This document shows positions 6,600 through 14,399 of a DNA stretch of 22,539 nt, piece by piece. Source of the DNA: JAXDLK01 sp034666665. GTDB taxonomy: Bacteria > Desulfobacterota > Binatia > JACPRU01. The stretch covers positions 1 through 22,539 of the forward strand of contig JAXDLK010000235.1 of the NCBI GenBank assembly GCA_034666665.1, in the 5' to 3' direction. Every line of letters starts with the position of its first letter. Within the stretch, counting starts at the first letter, position 1. Under the pieces are notes generated by a model. The model was not told the DNA's origin. It made no database searches and saw only the letters and a program-made list of their open reading frames with translations. The position numbers and the translations under genes are program-made.

Positions 6600-7332
6600 T
6601 TTGCGGTTTTGCCTCCACACGGCTGTCGTTGATCAAGGCAACACGGCGCTGATGGTAGGCGTTGCGGACGAAGCTGTAGTAGTCGAGCGCCGCCTCCTTG
6701 GCATCCCGTACCTGCTGGAGGTACAGCGACCGCTCGTTGACCCCCTCGGCGACCCGCGCGCCCCAGAGGATGTACTGGTCGACGAAGAACGGCACGATCG
6801 TCAGCGGGTAATCGCCGGCGAGCCCGAAGGCATCGCGCACGTTCGACGGGCCGAGGATCGGGATCACGAGATACGCACCCGCCGGCGAGCCCCACCGGCC
6901 GAGGGTCTGGCCGAAGTCCTCGACGTGCGGCTCGAGCCCCCACCACTTTTCGGCGGGATCCATGAATCCGGCGACGCCGACGGTCGTATTGATGACGAAC
7001 CGCGCGACGTCGATCCCGGCCTCGCGCGGCTTTCCCTGGAAGAGATCGTTGGCGAAGACCACCGGAAAGCGGACGTTCTGGAAGAAGTGGGAGATCGAGC
7101 GCTGCAGCGGGTCGGGAGCGATCCAGTCCCACGCCTTGGCGACGGGCTCGAGGAGATAGACGTCGAAGTGGTCGTTCACCCAGAACGTGCCACGGTTGAC
7201 GCGCTCGAGCGGATCGTAGTCGCCGGGATGCTCCGGCGGGTCGGGATCCGCCGCGTACGGTGCCGCCGTCCCCGCGTGCACGCCGCCTGCCAAAGCCGCC
7301 AGAAAGATCGTCGCCAGTGCCGCACGCTTCAT
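6559..7332 (-). CDS. mlaA: MlaA/VacJ-family outer-membrane phospholipid transport protein
   Basis: A 257-residue member of the MlaA (VacJ) family, which removes mislocalised phospholipid from the outer leaflet of the outer membrane. Family blocks are clear: YDPLERVNRGTFWVNDHFD (38-56), LLEPVAKAWDWIAPDPLQRSI, FQNVRFPVVFANDLFQGK, ARFVINTTVGVAGFMDPA, and VEDFGQTLGRWGSPAGAYLV with ILGPSNVRDAFG. The N terminus is a hydrophobic signal sequence ending GGVHA. There is no lipobox Cys, nor any Cys that I can see in the protein, whereas most MlaA proteins are lipoproteins. The extended C terminus after residue 205 (helical, YYSFVRNAYHQRR) is common in the family. The ATG overlaps the mlaD stop (ATGA), showing translational coupling. 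Confidence 0.9.
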   Translation of the reverse strand: MKRAALATIFLAALAGGVHAGTAAPYAADPDPPEHPGDYDPLERVNRGTFWVNDHFDVYLLEPVAKAWDWIAPDPLQRSISHFFQNVRFPVVFANDLFQGKPREAGIDVARFVINTTVGVAGFMDPAEKWWGLEPHVEDFGQTLGRWGSPAGAYLVIPILGPSNVRDAFGLAGDYPLTIVPFFVDQYILWGARVAEGVNERSLYLQQVRDAKEAALDYYSFVRNAYHQRRVALINDSRVEAKPQNEQDLYFFDNPQD

Positions 7333-8006
7333 TCCGCAGTCCCCCCGCGGCCGGCGCTGCCGCCGCTCGTCGCACCCTCGCTCTTCGCGGCCGCCCCGGC
7401 CTCCGGCTGCGAGCCGGTGCCCGTCGACGCGCCCGCGGCGGCCGGCGTTGCTTCCGGCTGCGATCCGCTGCTCGTCGCTGCACCGTCCGCGGCAGCGCCT
7501 GCGCCCGCGTCCGGCTTGGGCGACGAGCCGTCACCGCCGCCGTTTCCATTGCTCTCGTCGCCGACGCTTCCGTGAACGAGCTTGCCGATCAGGCGCTCGA
7601 GGATGATCGCCGACTCGGTGAAGGCGATCTCGTCGCCGTTCTTGAGGAGCTGATCCTCGCCGCCCGGCTGCAGCGTGATGTAGCGATCTCCGAGGATGCC
7701 GGACGTGACGATCGACGCCGTGGTGTCGGTCGGCAGCTTGAGCTCGGGCTCGAGATCCATCGACACCCGCGCGCGATAGTTTTCGTCGAGCACGATGCCC
7801 GTCACCCGGCCGACCTTGACGCCGGCGATCTCGACCGGCGCCCGCGACTTGAGGCCGCCGGTCTCGTCGAAGCGCGCGTAGACGGTGAACCCCGCCGGCG
7901 CCGCATAAGAGAGCCCGCCGACGCTGAACGAAAGGTATCCGACGGCAGCGAGCCCCAGGAGAACGAAGATGCCGACGATGAAATCGCGAACCGGCGACGG
8001 ACTCAT
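7329..8006 (-). CDS. mlaD: MlaD-type MCE-domain protein with Ala/Gly/Ser-rich tail
   Basis: A 225-residue inner-membrane-anchored MCE protein. Residues 7-29 form one membrane helix (VRDFIVGIFVLLGLAAVGYLSF). The MCE domain follows: YARFDETGGLKSRAPVEIAGVKVGRVTGI (43-71), ELKLPTDTTASIVTSGILGDRYITLQPG (88-115) and NGDEIAFTESAIILERLIGKLV. In MlaFEDB the MlaD hexamer forms a lipid channel ring. From about residue 150 the protein is a low-complexity tail of Gly, Ala, Ser and Thr with the repeat GSQPEA seen twice. Such an extension is not needed for the fold and may be disordered in the periplasm. The start codon lies 4 bases after the mlaE stop. Confidence 0.92.
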   Translation of the reverse strand: MSPSPVRDFIVGIFVLLGLAAVGYLSFSVGGLSYAAPAGFTVYARFDETGGLKSRAPVEIAGVKVGRVTGIVLDENYRARVSMDLEPELKLPTDTTASIVTSGILGDRYITLQPGGEDQLLKNGDEIAFTESAIILERLIGKLVHGSVGDESNGNGGGDGSSPKPDAGAGAAADGAATSSGSQPEATPAAAGASTGTGSQPEAGAAAKSEGATSGGSAGRGGTAE

Positions 8007-8010
8007 CCCC

Positions 8011-8757
8011 TCATACCCCCCAGAGCGCGGTGATGACGTAGTCGAAGATCAGCACGGACACGGAACCGACGACCACGGTCGAGGTCGTGGCAAAGCTGAC
8101 GCCCGCCGACGTGGGCGCGCTGGTGAACCCGCGGAACGTGGAGATCAGACCGATCAGCACACCGAAGACGATCACCTTGACGAAGCTGCCGAGGACGTCG
8201 GCGTGGAAGTCGACCGCGCCCTCGAGGCTGGTCAGGAAGTTGCCGGCATCGACGCCCATGAGCTTCACCCCGATGACGTAACCGCCGAAGATACCGCAGC
8301 TGATGAAGAGCGCCGCCAGGAGCGGCATCACCAGGACCATGGCGACGGCCTTCGGGGCGACGACGTAGTCGACCGGGTCGATCGACATCATTCGCAGCCC
8401 GTCGAGCTGCTCGGTCGCCACCATCGTGCCGATCTCGGCCGCGGTCGCGGAACCGGCGCGCCCGGTCGCGAGCAGCGCCGTCAGCACCGGACCGAGCTCG
8501 CGAATCAGCGACAGGCCGAGGACGGCGCCGAGCGACTGCTCCGCGCCGAAGCGGACCAGCGTGTTGTACCCCTGAAGCGCGAGCACCATGCCGACCGCGA
8601 AGCCGCTCACGCAGATGATCACCAGGGAGAGCACGCCGAGCTTGTAGATCTCGTCGACGAAGAGCCGTCCGCGAAACGGCGGCCGCAGGAGCGCCGACAG
8701 AATGCGTGCCGTGAACACGGCAAGCTCGCCGAGCTCGTTCACGAAGGCGACGATCAT
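8011..8757 (-). CDS. mlaE: MlaE-type ABC permease
   Basis: At least 248 residues of an MlaE/YrbE permease, the membrane subunit of the phospholipid transporter. Family markers include LVIICVSGFAVGMVLALQGYNTLVRFGAE, LIRELGPVLTALLATGRAGSATAAEIGTM (the conserved EIGTM coupling region), VATEQLDGLRMMSIDPVDYVVAPK, and FGVLIGLISTFRGFTSAPTSAGV, with five or so hydrophobic spans. The ATG at 8757 lacks a Shine-Dalgarno. A CTG at 8796, overlapping the mlaF stop and placed 5 nt after GGAGG, would add TAAFALIGAFGR, which looks like the usual MlaE N terminus. The true start may therefore be that CTG. I list the conservative ATG. Confidence 0.92.
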   Translation of the reverse strand: MIVAFVNELGELAVFTARILSALLRPPFRGRLFVDEIYKLGVLSLVIICVSGFAVGMVLALQGYNTLVRFGAEQSLGAVLGLSLIRELGPVLTALLATGRAGSATAAEIGTMVATEQLDGLRMMSIDPVDYVVAPKAVAMVLVMPLLAALFISCGIFGGYVIGVKLMGVDAGNFLTSLEGAVDFHADVLGSFVKVIVFGVLIGLISTFRGFTSAPTSAGVSFATTSTVVVGSVSVLIFDYVITALWGV

Positions 8758-8792
8758 GCGACCGAACGCACCGATGAGCGCGAACGCGGCCG

Positions 8793-9623
8793 TCAGCCCA
8801 TCCTCCGGGTGGCGGTGCCGGCGGTGGGAAGGACCTCCACCTCGTCGGCCAGACCGGGCGTGTCGCCGGCGTCCTCGTTCAGGAAGTTGACGACGCGGGG
8901 ATCGCGGCTCGCGCGCAGCTCCTCGGGCGTGCCCTCGACCTGGCCGTCCGGGAGGAGCGCGAGCACGTGCTCGGCCATTCGCATCGTCGTCGGGATGTGG
9001 TGCGAGACGACGATGGTCGTCATGCCATAGCGGCGGTTGATCGTCTTGAGCAGCGCCTCGATGCGCTTCGTCGAGACCGGATCGAGGCCGGAGAACGGCT
9101 CGTCGCAGAGGAGGATCTCCGGCCGCGCGATGATCGCGCGCGCGAGCGCGACGCGCTTCACCATGCCACCCGAGAGCTGTCCCGGAAGCAGGTGATCGAC
9201 GTTCGTGAGCCCCACCGCTTCGAGCCGCTCGTGGACCTCGGTCGCGATCTCCTCCGGCGTGAGCTTCCTGTGCTCGCGGAGCGGCAGCGCCAGGTTGTCG
9301 AACACGTTCATCGAATCGAGCAGCGCGCCGTTCTGGAACATCATGCCGATCCGCTTTCGCACCTCGTAGAGCTGCCGTTCCGGGAGACGGACGAGGTCTT
9401 CGCCGGCGACCAGGACGCGACCCTTTCGCGGCCGGACCAGGCCCGCGATCACCTTGAGCAGCGTGCTCTTCCCGGAGCCGCTGCCCCCGAGGATGACCGA
9501 GATCCGGCTCTTGCGGAATCCGCAGGAGAGGTCGCGGAGTACCTCGCGGGTACCGAAGCAGACGAGGACGTGCTCCAGTGCGACGTGCAGCTCGGGCTCG
9601 CGGTCAGTCTCCGGCATCGCCAT
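8793..9623 (-). CDS. mlaF: MlaF-type ABC transporter ATP-binding protein
   Basis: A 276-residue ABC ATPase that powers the Mla transporter. Walker A GGSGSGKST is at 46-54, the Q loop at Gln97 (MMFQNGALLDSMNVFDN), the signature LSGGM at 150-154, Walker B ILLCDEP at 170-176 and the switch His in VVSHH. The sequence MFQ.GALLDS..V.DN..LPLREH is the MlaF-specific form. A C-terminal extension after the nucleotide-binding domain matches the MlaF region that contacts MlaB in other bacteria, though no mlaB is seen here. The start is uncertain: ATG 9623 (MAMPETD) has GGAAGG about 14 nt upstream, while ATG 9617 and GTG 9638 are alternatives. It heads the operon, with the promoter expected in the ~190-bp gap shared with the divergent SDR gene. 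Confidence 0.92.
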   Translation of the reverse strand: MAMPETDREPELHVALEHVLVCFGTREVLRDLSCGFRKSRISVILGGSGSGKSTLLKVIAGLVRPRKGRVLVAGEDLVRLPERQLYEVRKRIGMMFQNGALLDSMNVFDNLALPLREHRKLTPEEIATEVHERLEAVGLTNVDHLLPGQLSGGMVKRVALARAIIARPEILLCDEPFSGLDPVSTKRIEALLKTINRRYGMTTIVVSHHIPTTMRMAEHVLALLPDGQVEGTPEELRASRDPRVVNFLNEDAGDTPGLADEVEVLPTAGTATRRMG

Positions 9624-9811
9624 CGAGGGCCGATCCACCTTCCTTTCGTCAGCACACCCGCCGCCCCCTGAGCGGGCGGTTTCCGAGGTCACTTGCGGCG
9701 GGTCTTCCGACAAGTTGCCATACCGAGGCCGCGGAATGAAGGTCGGATCCGTGCGCTTGCATCCGGGGGGCCCCGGCGCGACAAGAACCCGCCCCGGCGG
9801 CAGGAGGTCTC

Positions 9812-10633
9812 ATGAACGGACTCGCAAACAAGGTTGCTCTCGTCACGGGCGGCGCCCGCGGCATCGGCAGAGGCATCGCCGTCGCGCTCGCGCGAGCCGG
9901 TGCGGACGTCGCGGTCGCCGACGTCGAGGAGCTCACCGGCGGCGCTCACCAGTACGGCAGCGGCCGCGTCGGCGGCTTCAGCGCGGCCCGGGAGACCGCG
10001 GGCGAGATCGAGGCGCTCGGACGGCGGTCACTCGCGATCCAGGCGGACGTCACCCGCAAGGGGGACGTCGAGCGCATGATGCGGGAGGTCCGCCAGGGGC
10101 TCGGCGGCCTCGACGTTCTCGTCTGCAACGCCGGCGTCGTCAGCATGATGCCGGTCGAGCAGATGCCGGAGGATGCCTTCGACCTGACGATCGCCGTCAA
10201 CGTCAAGGGCGTGTTTCTCTGCTGTCAGGCGGCGATCCCGCTCCTCAAGACCAGGGGCGGCGGGGCGATCGTCAACATCGCCTCGGTCGCCGGCAAGAAC
10301 GGCGTGCCCGGGCTGGCGCACTACTGCGCCTCCAAGTTCGCGGTCGTCGGCTTCACGAACTCGCTCGCCAAGGAGCTCGCGCGCGACGACATCCGCGTGA
10401 ACGCGATCTGCCCCGGCATCCTGCGGACGCAGATGTGGGAATACCTGGCGGAGACGACGAAGCACGAAGGCGAGACCAAGGAAGAGTCTTGGCGGCGCTG
10501 GGTCGAGTCGATGATCCCGATGGGCCGGCCGCAGACGCCGGAAGACATCGGCGCGCTCGCCGTCTACCTGGCGTCGGCGCCGAACGTCACCGGTCAGGCG
10601 ATCAACGTCGACGGCGGCATCGAGCTTCACTGA
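9812..10633 (+). CDS. Short-chain dehydrogenase/reductase (SDR)
   Basis: A 273-residue classical SDR. TGGARGIG is at 12-19, Asp37 (VADVEE) suggests NAD(H), NAG is at 106-108, the catalytic Ser lies in NIASVAG (Ser158), and Tyr171-x3-Lys175 is in HYCASK. NAICPGILRTQMW and GQAINVDGG complete the fold. An insertion after Asp37 (about residues 42-58, Gly-rich) lengthens the loop that normally binds the adenine ribose; similar insertions occur in some SDRs thought to hold a tightly bound cofactor. The substrate is unknown. The ATG follows GGAGG at 5 nt. It is a single gene between the divergent mla operon and the convergent CoA-transferase gene 25 bases away. Confidence 0.9.
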   Translation: MNGLANKVALVTGGARGIGRGIAVALARAGADVAVADVEELTGGAHQYGSGRVGGFSAARETAGEIEALGRRSLAIQADVTRKGDVERMMREVRQGLGGLDVLVCNAGVVSMMPVEQMPEDAFDLTIAVNVKGVFLCCQAAIPLLKTRGGGAIVNIASVAGKNGVPGLAHYCASKFAVVGFTNSLAKELARDDIRVNAICPGILRTQMWEYLAETTKHEGETKEESWRRWVESMIPMGRPQTPEDIGALAVYLASAPNVTGQAINVDGGIELH

Positions 10634-10658
10634 CGGCCCGCATCGCGCCCGACGCGCC

Positions 10659-11993
10659 TCAGACGCGGAGACCGTACATCCGCCTCGCCTCCTTCCGGAG
10701 GTCGGAGCGGAAATCCGGATGCGCCACCTCGATCAGCTCCGCCGCGCGCTCGCGCAGTGACTTGCCCCGCAGTCGCGCGATCCCCTGCTCGGTGACCACG
10801 TAGTCGACGAAGCCGCGGTGGACCGTGATCATCGTCCCCGGCGGATGAGCGGCCACCATCCGCGACACGCGCTCGCCTCCGGGCAGGAGCTGCGACGACG
10901 GCAGCACGATCACCGACCCACCGGCCGCCGTCGAAGCGCCGACGGCGAACGCCGCCTGGCCGCCCGTGCCGCTGAAGATCAAGTGTCCCTGCGTCTCGGA
11001 GGAGACGTTCCCGGTCACGTCCACCGCCAGCGCATTGTTGACGGCGACGAAGTTCTCGATCGTGAGGAGGTTCCGAAGGTCGTCCGTGTGGGTGAAGTCG
11101 TAGAGCTCGAACACGTCGTTGCCGTCGATGTAGTCGAGCTCTTCACGCGGGATCTGCGCGATCCCGGCGGCGACGACCTTCCCGGGGTGGAGCGGCTTGT
11201 ACTTCCCCGTGACGACGCCTTTCCTCACCAGATCGGTGACGCCGCCCGGCAGGAGCTCCGTGTGGATGCCGAGGTCGTTCTTCTGATCGAGGAAGAGCGG
11301 CAGCGCCGCGGAGACGTCGCCGATGCCGAGCTGCAGCGTGGTGCCGTCGGGCACGATCTGCGTCGCCACCAAGGTGCAGATGATCTGGGCGGCGATCTCC
11401 GTCTCCTCGGAGCGCGCGGGAATCGGCGGCGGCGCGGCGCTGCCGGTGAATTCCGCCAGCCGAGCGAAGCGCGACACGTGGATGCGGTTGTCGCCGCCGG
11501 TGCGGATGAAATCGTGGTGGATCTCGCCGACCAGGATGCGCGCGTGCTTCGACACCGTCGGCCCGAACCAGCAGGCGCCACCGAACGAGCAGAAGCCGTC
11601 GTCATCCGGGGGTGAGATCGGGATCAGAGCGACGTCCATCGGATCGGCGAAGCCGGGGGGCGGCTTGCCTTCGCGCCATTGTGCGACCGGAACGTACTCG
11701 AAGCGCCCGTCTCGTACGGCCGGGCGCTCGAACGGTCCGGTGTAGAACGTACGCACGGAGAAGCTCTCGAGGAGCGCCGGGTGGTCCCAGTCGAACGGCG
11801 TCAGGAAGGTCGAGATCGTCACGTCGCGGAGCTCGCCCTTGCGCGCAGCGAGCGCGGCGCAGAGTGCCATCGGTACCGACGTCCAACCGCCGGTGTAGAC
11901 GGAGTCACCCCGCTTGACGACTCCGACCGCCTCCTCCGCCGTGCCCAGCTTGTCGCGCCATCGCGCCCGCCAATCACTCGCAGTTCCCTTCAT
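10659..11993 (-). CDS. Acetyl-CoA hydrolase/transferase family protein (4-hydroxybutyrate CoA-transferase-like)
   Basis: A 444-residue class I CoA-transferase of the Cat1/4-hydroxybutyrate CoA-transferase family, which moves CoA between carboxylates via a glutamyl-CoA thioester. N-terminal half: IVKRGD-like VVKRGDSVYTGGWTSVP. C-terminal half: LQLGIGDVSAALPLFL followed by DLGIHTELLPGG, in which Glu246 matches the catalytic Glu. Further blocks are FVAVNNALAVDVTGNVSSET, SGTGGQAAFAVGA, and DYVVTEQGIARLRGKSLRERAAELIEVAHPDFR, the last being the invariant C-terminal signature. The acyl donor and acceptor cannot be read. GGGAGG lies 6 nt before the ATG. It is 33 bases downstream of the DUF2207 gene on the same strand. 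Confidence 0.9.
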   Translation of the reverse strand: MKGTASDWRARWRDKLGTAEEAVGVVKRGDSVYTGGWTSVPMALCAALAARKGELRDVTISTFLTPFDWDHPALLESFSVRTFYTGPFERPAVRDGRFEYVPVAQWREGKPPPGFADPMDVALIPISPPDDDGFCSFGGACWFGPTVSKHARILVGEIHHDFIRTGGDNRIHVSRFARLAEFTGSAAPPPIPARSEETEIAAQIICTLVATQIVPDGTTLQLGIGDVSAALPLFLDQKNDLGIHTELLPGGVTDLVRKGVVTGKYKPLHPGKVVAAGIAQIPREELDYIDGNDVFELYDFTHTDDLRNLLTIENFVAVNNALAVDVTGNVSSETQGHLIFSGTGGQAAFAVGASTAAGGSVIVLPSSQLLPGGERVSRMVAAHPPGTMITVHRGFVDYVVTEQGIARLRGKSLRERAAELIEVAHPDFRSDLRKEARRMYGLRV

Positions 11994-12026
11994 CGTGCGC
12001 CTCCCGTCGCTGCCCGGCTCAACCGA

Positions 12027-13757
12027 TCAAAAGCCGCCGCCTCCGCCACCGCCGAATCCGCCGCCCGAAGATCCCCCGCCACCGAGACCCGAGCCACCGG
12101 AGCTCCGCGGCCGCGAGGTCATCATCGCCGCGGTACGCGCCGACATGCGACCGAGATCGCCGACCAGCACCGTCGGCCGGAAGCTCCCCGGCGAGCCGCC
12201 ACGATACCATCGCGGCGGCTCGCGGTAGACGTCGTCGAAGGCGCGTACCCATTTGTGCTCGACGCCGAGCGCCATCGCGTACGGCAAGTACTTCTCGAAG
12301 GTTTCCGGAGTGTGCATCGTGCGCTCGATCCGGTCGCTCTCGACGCGCGAGAGAAACTCCTCGAAGCCGAGCACCCCCTCGAGCGTTCGCGCGCCGGACG
12401 GCGTCCGCGCGGGCATGATCCGGGCGAAGCCGAGGATCACCAGCGCCGACGCCGCCGCCGAGATGATCGCGGTCAGCGGCGCGATCCCGAAGGCGTCCGC
12501 TCCGCCGAGGCCGGCCGCCGCGCCTCCGACGCCGACGACGACCGCGATCACGACGAAGATCTGACGGACCGTGTCCGGTCGGTGGACGTAGTAGCCCCGG
12601 CTGACGAGGCTCCGAACGATCGCGTCCTGGATCTTCGGCAGATCGCGGTAGAAGCGGTTCTCGAGATCCGACAGCTCGACCGACGTCTTGCCTTCGAACA
12701 AGGCCGACAGCAGCTGGCGCTCGTGCGTCGCGAGGGCCTGCCATTCGGTCGGATCCTTTTGCCGGTGGAAGACGTACTCCTTGCCCGACCAGAGACCGAG
12801 GAAGCGGGGCTCCTCCCGCTCCTCGATGTCGAGGAAGCCGCGCACCGCGAGGTCGACGATCGTCGCCGTCACGTCGCGAAGATCGGCGCGGTCGTCGGTG
12901 AGCGTGCCAGCCTCCGCGGGCGTCAACCGATCCGGCGGCTCGTACGCCGGGCTGATCGGCCGAAGACGCGGGTCGCGGCCGTAGCGCCTCCAGAGCACGA
13001 GCATGGCGGCGAAGACCACCAGCGGGATCGCGAACGGCCAGTTACTGCGCAGGAAGAAGGCTGCGCGGCGCCAGGCCGAAGGCTCCGCGACGACCCCTTT
13101 GTCCCACCCGACGGCGATCGTCAGGCCCTCGCGAAAGCCGAGCGGGCGGCGCATCCGCACCTCGACGCGGCTCCGGTCGACGGCAAGCTCGGCGTCGCTC
13201 GCGGTCGAGCCGTAGGCGCCGGTGAAGGCCGTCGCTCGGAGACCCGTCGTGCGCTCGGGCAGCGATACGCGGGCAGCCACCAGGCCGAGCGCGACGTCCC
13301 ACTCGTCACCCGTGACGTTCCAGTAGAGCTCGTCGTGGTCGTCGAAGAAGCGCAGCGCGTTCTCCACGCGATAACGGAGAACGATCGTGCGGGTCGCGTC
13401 AGTCGCGCCGGGCACCCAGACCTTGAGCTTCCGGTAGTGCCGCTCGCGGCTGGATTCGATCTTCAGCGCGCGGCCCTCCTCGTCGGTGGCCCCGATGCCG
13501 TCGAGCAGCAGGCGGTAATTGAAGCCCTGCGGCGTCCGGTACTCGATCGGGATCGTCCGGTAGAGACCGTTCCACTCGCCGGTGAAGTGCGCGCGGATGG
13601 TTTCGCGGACGACCAGCACACCGTCGGGCGGAACGGTGAGGTCGGCGTCGAAGCGCTGGATCTCGAGCGAGCGGGCGCCGGCGCCTTCGACGCCCGAGAA
13701 GACGAGCGCGGCGAGCAGGAGGAGCGTCGCGCGCCGGGCGCGCGGAAAGCGGCTCAC
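12027..13757 (-). CDS. DUF2207 domain membrane protein with Gly-rich C terminus
   Basis: A 576-residue exported membrane protein. Starting at GTG 13757 (GTGA overlap with the lemA stop) gives a signal peptide with TLLLLAALVFSGVEGAGA, then the DUF2207 beta-rich domain: LEIQRFDADLTVPPDGVLVVRETI, GLYRTIPIEYRTP, and YRVENALRFFDDHDELYWNVTG. A membrane helix (WPFAIPLVVFAAMLVLW, about residues 243-260) is followed by the cytoplasmic LTPAEAGTL..R....DVTATIVDLAVRGFLDIEE block typical of the family, then two more hydrophobic spans and a final GGGG/SSGG tail ending in F. LemA-DUF2207 pairs recur in many bacteria and are implicated in envelope functions, but the molecular role is unknown. Confidence 0.87.
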   Translation of the reverse strand: MSRFPRARRATLLLLAALVFSGVEGAGARSLEIQRFDADLTVPPDGVLVVRETIRAHFTGEWNGLYRTIPIEYRTPQGFNYRLLLDGIGATDEEGRALKIESSRERHYRKLKVWVPGATDATRTIVLRYRVENALRFFDDHDELYWNVTGDEWDVALGLVAARVSLPERTTGLRATAFTGAYGSTASDAELAVDRSRVEVRMRRPLGFREGLTIAVGWDKGVVAEPSAWRRAAFFLRSNWPFAIPLVVFAAMLVLWRRYGRDPRLRPISPAYEPPDRLTPAEAGTLTDDRADLRDVTATIVDLAVRGFLDIEEREEPRFLGLWSGKEYVFHRQKDPTEWQALATHERQLLSALFEGKTSVELSDLENRFYRDLPKIQDAIVRSLVSRGYYVHRPDTVRQIFVVIAVVVGVGGAAAGLGGADAFGIAPLTAIISAAASALVILGFARIMPARTPSGARTLEGVLGFEEFLSRVESDRIERTMHTPETFEKYLPYAMALGVEHKWVRAFDDVYREPPRWYRGGSPGSFRPTVLVGDLGRMSARTAAMMTSRPRSSGGSGLGGGGSSGGGFGGGGGGGF

Positions 13758-14308
13758 CGCTCCCCGAAGCTCACCCGCGGCGTCGCTCGCTCCGCTGCAT
13801 CGTCGATCTCGAAGAACTCCCGCCGCTGGAATCCGAAGCCGCCGGCGATCAGGTTCGACGGAAATTGCTCGACCCGCGTGTTCAGGTCGCGGACGACCGC
13901 GTTGTAGTAGCGCCGGGCGCTCTGGAGCGAGCTCTCGATCTCTCCGAGGTTGGTCTGCAGCTGGTTGAAGCTCTCGACCGCGCGGAGCTGCGGGTAGGAT
14001 TCGGCGAGCGCGAACAGCTGGCGGAGCGACTGCGTGAGCTGCGTCTCGGCTTCGCCCTGGGCGGTCGGGCCGGCCGCCGTGACGGCGCGGTTCCGCGCGG
14101 CGATCACGCCCTCGAGCGTCTCCCGCTCGTGAGCCGCATAGCCTTTCACCGTCTCGACCAGGTTCGGCACCAGGTCGTGGCGACGCTTCAGCTGGACGTC
14201 GATGTCCGCCCATGCGTTGTCCGATTGCACGCGCAGCCGGACGAGCGTGTTGTAAACCAGAACCGCCGCGACGGCGACGGCGAGCACGACGAGCAGGACC
14301 CAGAGCAT
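13754..14308 (-). CDS. LemA family protein
   Basis: A 184-residue LemA-family protein with one N-terminal membrane helix (WVLLVVLAVAVAAVLVYNTLV) and a long helical bundle. The family pattern is plain: NAWADIDVQLKRRHDLVPNLVETVKGYAAHE (31-61), LTQSLRQLFALAESYPQLRA, FNQLQTNLGEIESSLQSARRYYNAVVRDLNTRVEQFPSNLIAG and FEI near the end. LemA proteins are envelope-associated and of uncertain function. The next gene, overlapping by 4 bases, encodes the usual DUF2207 partner. No strong Shine-Dalgarno precedes the ATG. Upstream, TTGGTG and CATTAA 18 bases apart are a weak promoter candidate within the 91-bp gap. Confidence 0.92.
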   Translation of the reverse strand: MLWVLLVVLAVAVAAVLVYNTLVRLRVQSDNAWADIDVQLKRRHDLVPNLVETVKGYAAHERETLEGVIAARNRAVTAAGPTAQGEAETQLTQSLRQLFALAESYPQLRAVESFNQLQTNLGEIESSLQSARRYYNAVVRDLNTRVEQFPSNLIAGGFGFQRREFFEIDDAAERATPRVSFGER

Positions 14309-14399
14309 CCGCTGAGGGACTTAATGGAATTGCGCGCGGGCTTCCACCAATTCCCGAGCACCGCGACACGGGTGATCTCAGCCGCCCGGTTCGGTCCGG

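Noticed and set aside
9763..9776. CCGGGG-GG-CCCCGG inverted repeat upstream of the second SDR gene as an operator
   Set aside because: Short G/C runs of this kind are expected by chance at this base composition, and nothing nearby supports a regulator site.
11679..13907. Long plus-strand open frame opposite DUF2207 and LemA
   Set aside because: No domains, biased composition; the minus-strand proteins have signal peptide, membrane helices and family motifs.
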